Shown: positions 7,513 through 16,759 of the stretch, piece after piece
Numbering within the stretch: the first letter of the stretch is position 1
How the letters are laid out: the number at the start of each line of letters is the position of its first letter
From: Acidobacteriota bacterium
GTDB taxonomy: Bacteria > Acidobacteriota > Terriglobia > UBA7540
Assembly: GCA_021827245.1 (NCBI GenBank)
Contig: JAKAWN010000010.1
Span: 1 to 40,401, forward strand
Reading direction: 5' to 3'
Length of the DNA stretch: 40,401 nucleotides
Program-made: the position numbers and the translations under genes
Notes under the pieces: model-generated
Databases searched by the model: none
Seen by the model: only the letters and a program-made list of their open reading frames with translations
Told to the model about the DNA's origin: nothing

Positions 7513-10347
7513 ATGAACGTTCGAGCCCCATACCGCTTCCTGACCCTCCTGCTCGCGGTTGTGAGTGTGACCCTGGTCATTTTTGCGGTCATAAACTTTC
7601 AGCAAAGGAGAATTTATCAGCTTCCGACGGACGGCGTATCGTGGATCACGACGCCTCAGGGGTTGAAGGCATGGAGTGTGGCCGCAAGGTCACCGGGGCA
7701 ACGGGCAGGCATTCTGGCGGGGGATATCCTCAAATCGATTGACGGCCATCCCGTTAGGAACACTGTTGAAGCTGCGCGGGACATTTTTGAAAGCGGGGTA
7801 TGGTCACGTGTCACATACGACTTGGTTCGCGGAGGGGAGTCCTTCGAGACGACCGTTGTCCTCAGCCCGGAAAATAATTCGCGGGGCCTGCATGATTATC
7901 TTGAGGTGGTCGGGTTCCTTTATCTGATCATTGGTTTATTTGTTTTTCTGCGGCGTTGGTCGGCGGCAAAGTCTTTACACTTCTATCTCTTTTGTCTTGT
8001 GTCGTTTGTGCTTTATTGTTTTTCCTACACCGGAAAGCTGAACCTTTTCGACAGTTCGGTTTACTGGCTCAACGTTGCGGCGCTCCTGCTCCAGCCTGCC
8101 TTATTCCTGCATTTTTGCATAAGTTTTCCTGAAAAATCCGGATGGGTACGGCGGCGACCGTATGTGATCCCGGCTCTATACGCTCCAGCCGTGTTTTTGC
8201 TTGCATTTCACGGCCTGGTGATGGCGGGGATAGTAACTTTGCCTCTGCCCATGCTATCTGTGCGCTGGTTGCTTGACAGCCTGGAAATGGGCCATCTGGC
8301 TGTTTACTTTGGAGCTGGGACTTTCTTCCTATTCCGATCTTACCGCCGTGCGGGGTCTCCGCTGGCCAAGCAGCAACTGAAATGGGTCACACGGGGAACG
8401 GCGTTGGCGGTTGTCCCGTTTGTCTCACTCTATGCAGTTCCTTATTTCCTCGGAATGGGATTTATTCCGGCGGACTGGATGAAGCTCTCGGTCCTTTCTC
8501 TGGTCTTGCTGCCGCTGACATTTGGTTATGCAATCGTGCGCTACCGCCTGATGGATGTGGATGTGATTTTCCGCCGCGGAATCGCCTATGCCCTGGCGAC
8601 TGCCGCGATCATCGGCTTTTACTTCGGACTGGTGTTTCTGTTTGCCGACTTTTTCCGCAACAGCGAACTGATCACGAGCCAGGGTGGGTGGTTGCTGGCA
8701 ATCGTGGTGACGGCTCTATTGTTTCAGCCCGTGGTGACCCGGATTCAATTGCGACTGGATCGGTTCTTCAACCGCGAGCGCTATGACTACCGGAGGACCC
8801 TGCTGGATTTTGCCCGTGAGCTGGGCTCCGAGGTCCATGTGGATTCTTTGCTGGACCAGACGGTCGAACGACTTGCGGAGACCTTGGGAGTGGACCGGGT
8901 GGCCGCGTTCCTTGTGGATGAGCCTGGAAGAACGCATCTGGCTAAATCGCGCGGACTTACCTTTAGCGGCGAACTTGATCTGAGTTTTCTTGATCCTCAG
9001 AAGATTGAGGCGGGGAAGGGTTATCTGTTCTTCGAAAGCGTAAAGCACCCTGCCGACTTCTCTCCCAGCGCTCAGTTGACCATTGAAAGGCTGGGACTGC
9101 ACTATTACCTGCCCTTAAGAGTGAAGGGAGCTACACTAGGTTATCTGGCCTTGGGCAAGACAGAGGACGACGATTTTCTCTCAAGCGAAGACGTCGATCT
9201 GCTGCAAACGGTTTCCGGATACATTGCAATGGCACTTGAGAGCGCCCGGCTGTATGAGTCTCTTGAGCGCAAGGCCCTCGAATACCAGGCGCTAAAAGAT
9301 TTCAGTGAAAATATGATCGAATCGATTGATGCGGGGATTGTGGCCTGGAATCCGGAACAACGCATAGAATCATGGAATTCTTCGATGGAAAGGCTTTACG
9401 GCATTCCGCGGGTTGAGGCGGAAGGACAGCGTCTGACAGCCGTTTTCCCGCCGGAACTGGTCGCGCGGCTGCCGCGTCATTCTGAGCCTTATCGATCATT
9501 GAATCTCTATAAGTTCCGGTTGGATAATGCCGCGGGGCGGTCGCTGATTGTGAATCTCTCTACAGTTCCGCTGTTGGGCAAGGAAGACCAGGTCATCGGC
9601 CGCTTGCTGATCATGAATGACCTTACCGATCGAGTCGAGCTGGAAGACCAGTTGGTCCAGGCTGAAAAGCTTTCGTCGATCGGGATGCTGGCGGCCGGAG
9701 TCGCGCACGAGGTCAACACGCCGCTGGCTGTAATCACCTCGCAACTTCAAATGCTGATGAAGCAGCTTCCTTCCGGTGATCCGCACTCGCACGTGCTGGA
9801 AAGGGTAGTCAAACAGGGGTTCCGGGCGTCGGAAATCATCAACAACCTGCTGAAATTCTCGCGCGTCAGCGGAAGCGAACACGTTGACCTGGAACTGAAC
9901 AAGATCATCCAGGAGACGCTCGCGCTTGTGGCGCCCATGCTGCGGGCTGCGAAGATCGGTGTCCAGACCGATCTTGGCTCTGATCTTCCTCTCGTCCATG
10001 GAAACGCCGGCAAGTTACAGCAGGTCTTCATGAACCTGATTATGAACGCCCGCGATGCAATGCCATACGGCGGAGACCTGAAAGTGATCACCAGCGCTGT
10101 GGATTCCCTGGTACTGGTTGAAATATCTGACAACGGCGTGGGTATTTCCCCGGAACATCTCCGCAAGATCTTTGACCCATTCTTCACCACGAAAGCGACC
10201 AACCATGGCACGGGACTTGGTTTGGCGGTGAGTTACGGCATTATCCGTGAACACTCCGGCAAGATCTACGTCGACAGTTCAGTCGGCGGCGGAGCATCGT
10301 TCCGTCTTGAATTCCCCGCCTCCAGGAAACCGGTTCATGTCCTCTAG
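7513..10347 (+). CDS. PDZ domain-containing membrane sensor histidine kinase (GAF, PAS, HisKA, HATPase)
   Basis: Membrane-bound sensor kinase of 944 residues. Order: a first membrane segment (about 10-30), an extracytoplasmic PDZ domain (about 42-118, with GILAGDILKSIDGHPV), a block of eight or nine membrane segments (about 130-415, containing YAIVRYRLMDVDV as in ComP-like kinases), a GAF domain (about 435-580), a PAS domain (about 595-710), HisKA with the phospho-accepting histidine in GVAHEVNTPLAVI (His732), and an ATPase domain with N-box NLIMNARDAM, G1 DNGVGIS and G2 GTGLGLAVSYGI. All catalytic motifs are intact. The ATG start has no clear Shine-Dalgarno. Its last 11 bases overlap the start of the regulator gene, so the two are a translationally coupled two-component system. 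The PDZ domain suggests that a protein or peptide terminus outside the membrane is part of the signal; this is inference. Confidence 0.95.
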   Translation: MNVRAPYRFLTLLLAVVSVTLVIFAVINFQQRRIYQLPTDGVSWITTPQGLKAWSVAARSPGQRAGILAGDILKSIDGHPVRNTVEAARDIFESGVWSRVTYDLVRGGESFETTVVLSPENNSRGLHDYLEVVGFLYLIIGLFVFLRRWSAAKSLHFYLFCLVSFVLYCFSYTGKLNLFDSSVYWLNVAALLLQPALFLHFCISFPEKSGWVRRRPYVIPALYAPAVFLLAFHGLVMAGIVTLPLPMLSVRWLLDSLEMGHLAVYFGAGTFFLFRSYRRAGSPLAKQQLKWVTRGTALAVVPFVSLYAVPYFLGMGFIPADWMKLSVLSLVLLPLTFGYAIVRYRLMDVDVIFRRGIAYALATAAIIGFYFGLVFLFADFFRNSELITSQGGWLLAIVVTALLFQPVVTRIQLRLDRFFNRERYDYRRTLLDFARELGSEVHVDSLLDQTVERLAETLGVDRVAAFLVDEPGRTHLAKSRGLTFSGELDLSFLDPQKIEAGKGYLFFESVKHPADFSPSAQLTIERLGLHYYLPLRVKGATLGYLALGKTEDDDFLSSEDVDLLQTVSGYIAMALESARLYESLERKALEYQALKDFSENMIESIDAGIVAWNPEQRIESWNSSMERLYGIPRVEAEGQRLTAVFPPELVARLPRHSEPYRSLNLYKFRLDNAAGRSLIVNLSTVPLLGKEDQVIGRLLIMNDLTDRVELEDQLVQAEKLSSIGMLAAGVAHEVNTPLAVITSQLQMLMKQLPSGDPHSHVLERVVKQGFRASEIINNLLKFSRVSGSEHVDLELNKIIQETLALVAPMLRAAKIGVQTDLGSDLPLVHGNAGKLQQVFMNLIMNARDAMPYGGDLKVITSAVDSLVLVEISDNGVGISPEHLRKIFDPFFTTKATNHGTGLGLAVSYGIIREHSGKIYVDSSVGGGASFRLEFPASRKPVHVL

Positions 10348-11734
10348 AACGGCTTCCATCCTTATCGTTGATGACGAAGCGGACGTCCTTGTGAGTCTCG
10401 ATGAGCTCCTCAAGGCAGAGGGGTACCAGACGGCGACGGCACCTACGGCGGCAGCAGGACTGCAGAAGCTCGATAGTCAGCCCTTCGACCTCGTTTTGCT
10501 CGATATCAGCCTTCCAGATTTGAACGGAATTGACGTGCTGCGGTCGATCAAGAGGGATTCGCCTGAGACCCCGGTGGTCATGATCACCGCCTATGATTCC
10601 AGCCAGGTTGCGTTCCAGGCTTCACGCGAGGGAGCGGAGAGTTACGTCACCAAGCCCTGGGACAACGACAAGCTGCTGCTCGAAATTCGCAATCTGCTTG
10701 ACCGTTCGCGGTTGCGAGTGGAGAACGTCCTGTTGCGGCGCGCCCTTAAGCGCTTCGGCTTGCCCAACATCATTGGTAAGAGCGAGCGTATGCAGAAGGT
10801 GTACGACCTGATCACTCAGGTTGCGGCAAGCAGGGCAACCGTGCTGATCACCGGCGAGAGCGGGACGGGGAAGGAGTTGGTGGCCAAGACGATCCACGCC
10901 ACCAGTCCCCGAGCTGACAAGCCATTTGTTCCCGTCAATACTGGAGCCATGCCCGTCGACCTGCTCGAAAGTACGCTTTTTGGGCACGTCAAGGGAGCTT
11001 TTACTTCGGCCATTGCCACAAAGAGAGGGCTTTTTGAAGTTGCTGACCAGGGAACCATCTTCTTTGACGAAATTGGAACGATCGGCGTGGACACGCAAGC
11101 GAAGCTTCTGCGGGTGATTCAGGAACGCGAATTCATGAGGCTTGGCGGGACAGAAAGCATCAAGGTGGATGTTCGCATCCTTGCCGCCACCAACTCAGAC
11201 CTGAAGAAATTGGTCCAGGCCAACAGGTTCAGGGAAGACCTTTATTACCGACTCAACGTCATCACGGTGAACCTGCCCCCGCTTCGCGATCGCAAAGAGG
11301 ATATTCCGCTCCTGGTCGACCATTTTCTAGTGAAGTATTGCAATGAAAACGGGCGTGAAGGCTTGAAGTTTTCTCCGGAGGCCATGAAGCTGTTAATGGA
11401 TCATGACTGGCCAGGAAATGTTCGAGAGTTGGAAAATGCGGTTGAACGTGCTGTGGTGCTGGCACCCGGGTCTCTGATCGGGCTAGAGGCATTGCCGGAA
11501 CAGGTGACCGACCATCACCATAACGGACCGCCAGATTACTCTGCCGAGCAGGTGGAAGGACGCTCGTTGTTTGAAATTGTTGAAGAATTTGAAAGAGAGA
11601 TCATCCTGGAGATGCTCTCTCGAACGAACTGGAGCCAGACTGAGGCAGCCGACCGCTTCAAGATTCCACTTTCCACCTTGAACCAAAAAATCAAGCGCCT
11701 CAGGATTGATGTCAAGCAGCATCGCAGCGGTTAG
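10337..11734 (+). CDS. NtrC-family response regulator with GAFTSA variant loop
   Basis: DNA-binding response regulator of 465 residues. A receiver domain (about 7-120, phospho-acceptor Asp56 in LLDISLPD) is followed by an AAA+ sigma-54 interaction domain (Walker A GESGTGKE at 173-180, Walker B IFFDEIG) and a Fis-type helix-turn-helix at the C-terminus (TEAADRFKIPLSTLNQKI). The loop that normally reads GAFTGA and contacts sigma-54 reads GAFTSA here (residues 220-225). The ATG at 10337 is chosen over an upstream in-frame ATG (10247) because it starts just before the receiver domain, has AGGAAA upstream and overlaps the kinase stop by 11 bases. Partner of the PDZ kinase. Target genes are unknown and no clear sigma-54 promoter was found nearby. 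Confidence 0.95.
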   Translation: MSSRTASILIVDDEADVLVSLDELLKAEGYQTATAPTAAAGLQKLDSQPFDLVLLDISLPDLNGIDVLRSIKRDSPETPVVMITAYDSSQVAFQASREGAESYVTKPWDNDKLLLEIRNLLDRSRLRVENVLLRRALKRFGLPNIIGKSERMQKVYDLITQVAASRATVLITGESGTGKELVAKTIHATSPRADKPFVPVNTGAMPVDLLESTLFGHVKGAFTSAIATKRGLFEVADQGTIFFDEIGTIGVDTQAKLLRVIQEREFMRLGGTESIKVDVRILAATNSDLKKLVQANRFREDLYYRLNVITVNLPPLRDRKEDIPLLVDHFLVKYCNENGREGLKFSPEAMKLLMDHDWPGNVRELENAVERAVVLAPGSLIGLEALPEQVTDHHHNGPPDYSAEQVEGRSLFEIVEEFEREIILEMLSRTNWSQTEAADRFKIPLSTLNQKIKRLRIDVKQHRSG

Positions 11735-11830
11735 AATTTCGATAATTCCCATACCCTTGCATTACTGACAAAGGAAACACGGCGTCCGTGGGCCTCCTAC
11801 CTACTGTGGCACGCCAATATATTCTATCCC

Positions 11831-12670
11831 CTACCGAAATATCAGGAAGCCCGTCGGCATGCGCTGAAAGTGTTGCGTCTGCAGAAAAAGCAGGAGCATT
11901 AGAGTACCGTTGTAAGCCAGATGCAGTACAAAGCTGGGAGTGAGGGACCCGGTCACTCCGCGCACAATTGAAAACGTCAGCCCCACAATCAGAATCAGGA
12001 CGACGTGGTCCCAGGCGCCCCAGTATTCGGGAATGTGCAATCCCGCAAACAAGATGGCTGTGGACACAATGGCAAATGTGAGGCCTCCGTGCTTCTCAAA
12101 AAAGGCAAACAGCAACCCGCGAAACAGCAGTTCCTCCATGAAGGGCGCAATAAGAACCGCGAATACTGCAATTGCATAGGCCGACGCAGGTGAATTAAAC
12201 ATCTTTTCGAGCGGGAAACTCTTCTTTTCCGGCAGGAAAGGAGGAACAATCATCACGAGGAGTGACAACGCGGCGCCGCCCAGCAGGAAACGCAGGACGT
12301 TGTGGGCTGACAGCTTTTTCCACTTCAGTCCTCCCCAAAAGGAATCTCTATAATAGAGAGCGATGAAAAAGTAGATGTAGGCAAGCAGGAAAATATAGAA
12401 AACCAACTGGAGGACGAGAAGGAAGATAACGTTAGTTTGAAGCTTTGCGATCGAAATGGTCCAGTGAACGATCGGCGCGAGAATGGCGTACCCGACAAAC
12501 ACGATGACGTTTGCGGCCACCAGGGCGATGGGTATGAAAAGGATAAAGACAAGCAGGTCGCGAATCCGCCATTTTTCTCGGGGAAGATTGGGTTTTGGCT
12601 CGATCAATGGCTGGGTTCCAGCCAGGTTATTCAAAAGGTCCTTGTGCTCAGAATCCGATTGGAGCGTCAT
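11831..12670 (-). CDS. CPBP family intramembrane glutamic endopeptidase (Rce1-like)
   Basis: Polytopic inner-membrane protein of 279 residues. About seven or eight hydrophobic segments follow a cytoplasmic leader of about 35 residues. The family motifs are present: EELLFR (Glu179, Glu180, Arg184; EExxxR) and FAGLH (FxxxH, His212), which form the active site of CAAX-type proteases and their bacterial relatives. A third, less conserved motif region contains LAYNGT near the C-terminus. ATG start with AGGAA seven bases upstream. It is convergent with the regulator gene (97 bases apart) and lies downstream of uvrA on the same strand, separated by 214 bases, so probably a separate transcript. Bacterial homologues range from bacteriocin immunity to membrane protein processing; the substrate here is unknown. 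Confidence 0.92.
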   Translation of the reverse strand: MTLQSDSEHKDLLNNLAGTQPLIEPKPNLPREKWRIRDLLVFILFIPIALVAANVIVFVGYAILAPIVHWTISIAKLQTNVIFLLVLQLVFYIFLLAYIYFFIALYYRDSFWGGLKWKKLSAHNVLRFLLGGAALSLLVMIVPPFLPEKKSFPLEKMFNSPASAYAIAVFAVLIAPFMEELLFRGLLFAFFEKHGGLTFAIVSTAILFAGLHIPEYWGAWDHVVLILIVGLTFSIVRGVTGSLTPSFVLHLAYNGTLMLLLFLQTQHFQRMPTGFLIFR

Positions 12671-12735
12671 TGGTTTTTCCTGCAGTTGTCCGAAGCAACA
12701 TCGAGCATGGAGAACATGGACTCATGCCGGTGTGT

Positions 12736-12755
12736 CAATTCATAAACCTGAATTG
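12736..12755. promoter_or_regulatory. Operator-like dyad upstream of the CPBP protease gene
   Basis: CAATTCA-TAAACC-TGAATTG is a perfect 7-bp inverted repeat with a 6-base centre, about 65 bases before the protease start. On the minus strand one arm overlaps a TTGACA hexamer, but no acceptable -10 follows it, so a promoter is not claimed. It could bind a dimeric regulator. Confidence 0.3.
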
Positions 12756-12833
12756 TGATGGGGCCCTGCTCATCCCTAGATTGTGTGGCAAAAATAGTAA
12801 CTGTCGTGTTCTTCTTTCCCGATCAGTCTCCGA

Positions 12834-12864
12834 CCGATTCCTTATGGTTATTGCGCCGATTCCT
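12834..12864. repeat. Direct repeat pair CCGATTCCT spaced 22 bases
   Basis: The 9-mer CCGATTCCT occurs at 12834-12842 and 12856-12864, each followed by ATGG (with one extra base in the first copy). The 22-base spacing is about two helical turns. It lies just downstream of the uvrA stop and about 165 bases upstream of the protease gene. It may be an operator or a simple duplication. Confidence 0.35.
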
Positions 12865-12884
12865 ATGGCGCGGCACCGGCTCTT

Positions 12885-15728
12885 CTAGCGGTTCAGCGAC
12901 AAGGCCCCGGCAGTGGAGGAGGATTGGCGCTGTTGGTTCAGGACCGAGGCCAACGCCTGGCCTGTGAATGAACTCCTCGCGCATGCAACCTCTTCCGGTG
13001 TCCCCTGCGCGACAACGTGCCCGCCAGCTTCCCCGCCTTCCGGGCCCAAGTCGATGATCCAGTCGGCCTGCTTGATGACGTCAAGGTGGTGCTCGATGAT
13101 GATGACGGTGTTGCCCAAATCTGTCAAGCGATTAAGAACTTCCAGAAGCTGCTTGACATCGTCAAAATGCAGCCCCGTCGTGGGCTCGTCGAGAAGGTAA
13201 AGTGTCCGGCCAGTCTGCCGGCGACTGAGTTCGCGGGCCAGCTTGATGCGCTGGGCTTCGCCGCCCGAGAGTGTGGTGGCCGCCTGGCCAAGATGAATAT
13301 ATCCGAGTCCAACGTCTTCCAGGGTCTGCAGCTTTTGCCGAATCTGGGGGATGTTTTCGAGAATTGGCAGAGCGTCCGCGACAGTCGTGTCCAGCAGGTC
13401 AGCGATCGAATAACCTTTGTATTTGACAGCCAGCGTTTCCGCGTTGTAGCGCCGGCCATTGCAGACTTCGCAGGTGACATAGACATCGGGAAGGAAATTC
13501 ATCTCAATTCGTCGCATGCCTTCGCCCTGACAGGCTTCGCAGCGCCCGCCCTTCACGTTGAAGCTGAAGCGGCCGGCTCGGTAACCGCGCGCACGCGATT
13601 CCGGCAGCATGGCAAAGAGTTCGCGAATCGGCGTAAACACCCCCGTATAGGTTGCGGGATTTGAACGCGGGGTACGCCCGATGGGAGATTGGTCGATCAC
13701 GACGACCTTGTCGACTCGCTCGATGCCGGTAATTGCTCGATGCTGGCCTGGCTCGTCGATGGCCCTGTAAAGCTTCTTGGCCAGAGCCCTGTAAAGGATG
13801 TCGTTTACCAAAGTCGACTTGCCCGAACCCGAAACTCCTGTCACCACCACGAGCAGGCCTAAGGGAAACTTGACGTCGATATTCTTCAGGTTATTGGCGC
13901 GTGCACCCAGCACCGAGAGGGACTTCCCGTTAGGCGAGCGCCTTGTTTCCGGGACCGGGATGTGCCGGCGCCCGGAAAGGTACTGGCCTGTCAATGAACT
14001 CTCGCAGGCGGCCACTGCCTGGGGTGAGCCGGAGGCAACAAGCCTGCCTCCTTGCTTGCCGGCGCCTGGGCCGAGATCGATCACGTAATCAGAGCGCCGG
14101 ATGGTTTCTTCATCGTGTTCAACCACAAGAACTGTGTTGCCCATATCCCTCAACCGTTCCAGGGTCCCCAGCAGCCGCTGGTTATCCCGGGGGTGCAAGC
14201 CGATGCTTGGTTCATCCAGCACGTAAAGAACACCGCGCAACTTGGAGCCGATCTGTGTAGCAAGGCGAACTCGCTGGCTTTCTCCGTTCGAAAGCGTGGC
14301 CGCGGAACGATCGAGGCTCAGATAACCCAGCCCGACGGTGTTTAGAAATTCCAGCCTGGCCGCAATCTCGTTCAGGATGCGCCGCGCCAGTAACTCTTCG
14401 CGCTCATTGAGTTTGATGCGGCTTACCGCCTTTTGAGCCTCGCCAACGGGCAAGGCAGTGAAATCAGCAATCGAGAGGTTGGCAACGGTGACGGCCAGGC
14501 TTTCCGGCCTCAGGCGCGTACCATTACACTGCGGGCAGGGCATCGCAGAGGTATAACGCGCAAACCACTCGTGGTAACTCTCGGAATCGGTATCTTTGTA
14601 CCATCGTTCGAGAAGAGGAATGATTCCTGCAAAGCCCGTACCGCGCCGCGAGCCATGTGAATGCTTCCCGTAGAGAATGAGGTTTTGGATCTTCGCAGGG
14701 AACTTCTCAAAGGGTGTGTGAAGATCAAATCCAACCTGTTCGGCGAGACGAGCGAGACTCCGCTGAAGGAAGCGCGAGCCTGAACCCGGGCCAAGCCCTC
14801 CCGCAAAAAGAGGCCTGGTCCAGTCCACTACAACCTTGGCCGGATCGAAAGTAAATCGGCTGCCCAGCCCGCGGCACGCCGGACACGCACCGTATGGGCT
14901 GTTGAAGGAAAAGGAGCGTGGTTCCAGGGCCGGAATGCTGCTGCCGCAGTGTACGCAGGCCCACTCCTGCGAATACAAATATTCCTCACCATTGACTACC
15001 GTGACCTGTACAATCCCTTCTGCCAATTTCATGGCTGCATCGATTGAGGCTGAAAGTCTCCCTTCAATTCCGGGCTTAACCAGCAGCCTGTCAACTACAA
15101 CTTCGATGGTGTGATTCCGGCGGCGATCCAGGCGAATTTCTTCATCCAATTGGAGCAACTGACCATCAACGCGTACCCGAACAAATCCTTTCCTGTTCAA
15201 TTGCTCGAAGAGGTTGCGGAACTCACCTTTCCGCCCGCGGACTACAGGCGCGAGGATCATAATCCGCGGACTGCCGTCTTCACCTGGCTTTTCATCCTGG
15301 AGGGCCATGATAGATGCCATGATCTGTTCCGTGCTTTGGCGGGAAATGGGCCGTCCGCACTGATGACAGTGCGGGACGCCAATTGTCGCATATAGCAGGC
15401 GGAGATAGTCGTAGATCTCGGTGATTGTGCCGACTGTCGATCGCGGGCTGCGGCTGGTGGTCTTTTGTTCAATGGAGATGGCGGGACTCAAGCCTTCAAC
15501 AGCATCCACATCGGGCCGTTGCAACTGGTCGAGAAACTGGCGCGCGTAAGCAGAGAGCGTCTGCGCGTAGCGGCGCTGGCCTTCGGCATAAATGATATCA
15601 AAAGCAAGACTGGACTTTCCTGAACCGCTTAGCCCCGTTACCACGGTAAACCGGTTGCGTGGGATCGCGACATCGATGTTTCGAAGATTGTGCTGGCGCG
15701 CCCCTCGAACTGTGATCTGCTTCAACAT
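12885..15728 (-). CDS. uvrA: Excinuclease ABC subunit A
   Basis: DNA-damage recognition ATPase of nucleotide excision repair, working with UvrB and UvrC, which are not in this window. 947 residues, close to the usual length. Two ABC ATPase modules are complete: Walker [14 protein letters not shown] near the N-terminus and [15 protein letters not shown] in the second half, signature motifs [16 protein letters not shown] and [16 protein letters not shown], and Walker B sequences [11 protein letters not shown] and [11 protein letters not shown]. Zinc-binding cysteine pairs are seen as CVHC...CPAC in the first module and CEAC...CEVC in the second, and [16 protein letters not shown] is typical of UvrA. 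The tail after ASVLNQQRQ is a short Ser/Thr-rich extension. ATG start. No LexA-like operator was recognised upstream. Confidence 0.98.
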   Translation of the reverse strand: MLKQITVRGARQHNLRNIDVAIPRNRFTVVTGLSGSGKSSLAFDIIYAEGQRRYAQTLSAYARQFLDQLQRPDVDAVEGLSPAISIEQKTTSRSPRSTVGTITEIYDYLRLLYATIGVPHCHQCGRPISRQSTEQIMASIMALQDEKPGEDGSPRIMILAPVVRGRKGEFRNLFEQLNRKGFVRVRVDGQLLQLDEEIRLDRRRNHTIEVVVDRLLVKPGIEGRLSASIDAAMKLAEGIVQVTVVNGEEYLYSQEWACVHCGSSIPALEPRSFSFNSPYGACPACRGLGSRFTFDPAKVVVDWTRPLFAGGLGPGSGSRFLQRSLARLAEQVGFDLHTPFEKFPAKIQNLILYGKHSHGSRRGTGFAGIIPLLERWYKDTDSESYHEWFARYTSAMPCPQCNGTRLRPESLAVTVANLSIADFTALPVGEAQKAVSRIKLNEREELLARRILNEIAARLEFLNTVGLGYLSLDRSAATLSNGESQRVRLATQIGSKLRGVLYVLDEPSIGLHPRDNQRLLGTLERLRDMGNTVLVVEHDEETIRRSDYVIDLGPGAGKQGGRLVASGSPQAVAACESSLTGQYLSGRRHIPVPETRRSPNGKSLSVLGARANNLKNIDVKFPLGLLVVVTGVSGSGKSTLVNDILYRALAKKLYRAIDEPGQHRAITGIERVDKVVVIDQSPIGRTPRSNPATYTGVFTPIRELFAMLPESRARGYRAGRFSFNVKGGRCEACQGEGMRRIEMNFLPDVYVTCEVCNGRRYNAETLAVKYKGYSIADLLDTTVADALPILENIPQIRQKLQTLEDVGLGYIHLGQAATTLSGGEAQRIKLARELSRRQTGRTLYLLDEPTTGLHFDDVKQLLEVLNRLTDLGNTVIIIEHHLDVIKQADWIIDLGPEGGEAGGHVVAQGTPEEVACARSSFTGQALASVLNQQRQSSSTAGALSLNR

Positions 15729-15777
15729 ACGGACAGCGTCCTCAGCCGCCCCAAGCAGGCTAAAGGCAATTCTTCAT

Positions 15778-15805
15778 CTTAAAACCCGGCTTACAGCACC
15801 GTCAA
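15778..15805 (-). promoter_or_regulatory. Candidate promoter for uvrA
   Basis: On the minus strand TTGACG (15805-15800) and TTTAAG (15783-15778) are 16 bases apart, about 50 bases upstream of the uvrA start. The -35 matches 5 of 6 and the -10 matches 4 of 6 consensus positions, so this is only a moderate candidate. Confidence 0.35.
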
Positions 15806-15945
15806 GGAAGGCACAGAGAGCAGTATTGCAGTCCAAGTGCCCGGAACATGGCAAGGCAGCTCGCATTGGCAAGGCTAGTTGGGTAGCGTAGATTTGTCAG
15901 GAACAACTCGCCCGAGCGGGGAGAAAAGTCAGCGCTCCGGCAAAC

Positions 15946-16758
15946 TCACATTTTGGCCAGCTTCTTTTCAAGCCGGTACGCCTGAGCATTGAGCTGGCTC
16001 AGTTGCTGGAGGTCGTTATCGTTGGTAATCAGAGCGTTCTGGATGAGATCCAACGCAGCGCCGCTGAAAGCTCTGGAATCCTGTCCGCGGTTTGCGCCCA
16101 GCATGCCGCTCATCGTTCGGAACTGGCTGGTAACATTTCTGCACCGCTCGGTGATGGATCTCAAATAGGACTGGCGGCGCTGATCAATACTCTGCAGGTT
16201 GTCGAGGATGTGCTCGCGCTCGGCCATTCGCCTGGTGCTGGTGTTGTTTTCAGTGCCCAGCTTGGCATTAGCTTTTTGAAGTTCGGCAATGCGTTGCTCA
16301 GACTTCTGGATATGAGATTGTGCAGAATCCAGCTTCTTTTGCAGGGCATTGATCTGGGCCTGAAAATCCGCCTGCAGGTCCTCGGAATCCTTGCTGGCTC
16401 TTGCAAGTTCCTTTGCGTCTTCAGCCTGTGTGCTTGCAAGTTCCTGCTGAAGTTGTGTGACGCTGGCTTGGGCTGAGCTTAGCTCGCTGTTAAGCTGCTT
16501 GATTGTCGCATCGCGCTGAGCGATCAACGCCTTATAGTCAATTGTGGGCTTCGGAGGTTTGCGCAGGGCGGCGGCGAGCCGAAGTTGTGTCTGGCGGAGT
16601 GACTCTTTTGTGGCCTGTAATGCCTGCGAGGTGGTCTTCAGCTCTTGCTGCACCTCTTCAAGCCTTCTGTACTGGTGCACGGCGACGCCGATTGCGGCAA
16701 GAAGGGCAATCCCAAGAACGGAAACAATAGCGGTTTGCAGGCGTCCCATTCGCATCAT
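15946..16758 (-). CDS. Membrane-anchored coiled-coil protein, unknown function
   Basis: Unrecognised protein of 270 residues. A short N-terminus is followed by one hydrophobic segment (about residues 9-27, IVSVLGIALLAAIGVAV) and then a long region rich in Gln, Leu, Lys, Ala and Glu with heptad-like spacing (about 32-185), predicted as a coiled coil. The C-terminal 80 residues are less regular and end in a second short helix. The N-terminal segment is probably an uncleaved anchor, with the coiled coil in the periplasm. The start ATG lies one base after the stop of the VWA gene, with AAGGAG inside that gene, so translation is coupled. It is the last gene of the barrel-VWA-coiled-coil operon. 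A structural or tethering role is inferred from architecture only. Confidence 0.8.
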   Translation of the reverse strand: MMRMGRLQTAIVSVLGIALLAAIGVAVHQYRRLEEVQQELKTTSQALQATKESLRQTQLRLAAALRKPPKPTIDYKALIAQRDATIKQLNSELSSAQASVTQLQQELASTQAEDAKELARASKDSEDLQADFQAQINALQKKLDSAQSHIQKSEQRIAELQKANAKLGTENNTSTRRMAEREHILDNLQSIDQRRQSYLRSITERCRNVTSQFRTMSGMLGANRGQDSRAFSGAALDLIQNALITNDNDLQQLSQLNAQAYRLEKKLAKM

Positions 16759-16759
16759 T

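Noticed and set aside
11778..11790. Hairpin CACGG-CGT-CCGTG between the convergent regulator and protease genes as a terminator
   Set aside because: Only five base pairs and no T-run on either side.
12733..12738. TTGACA on the minus strand as the protease promoter
   Set aside because: No acceptable -10 hexamer 15-19 bases downstream.
13017..13664. Plus-strand ORF of 215 codons
   Set aside because: Antisense to uvrA; no independent evidence.
15729..15945. LexA/SOS box upstream of uvrA
   Set aside because: No palindromic SOS-like operator was seen; regulation by LexA cannot be supported.
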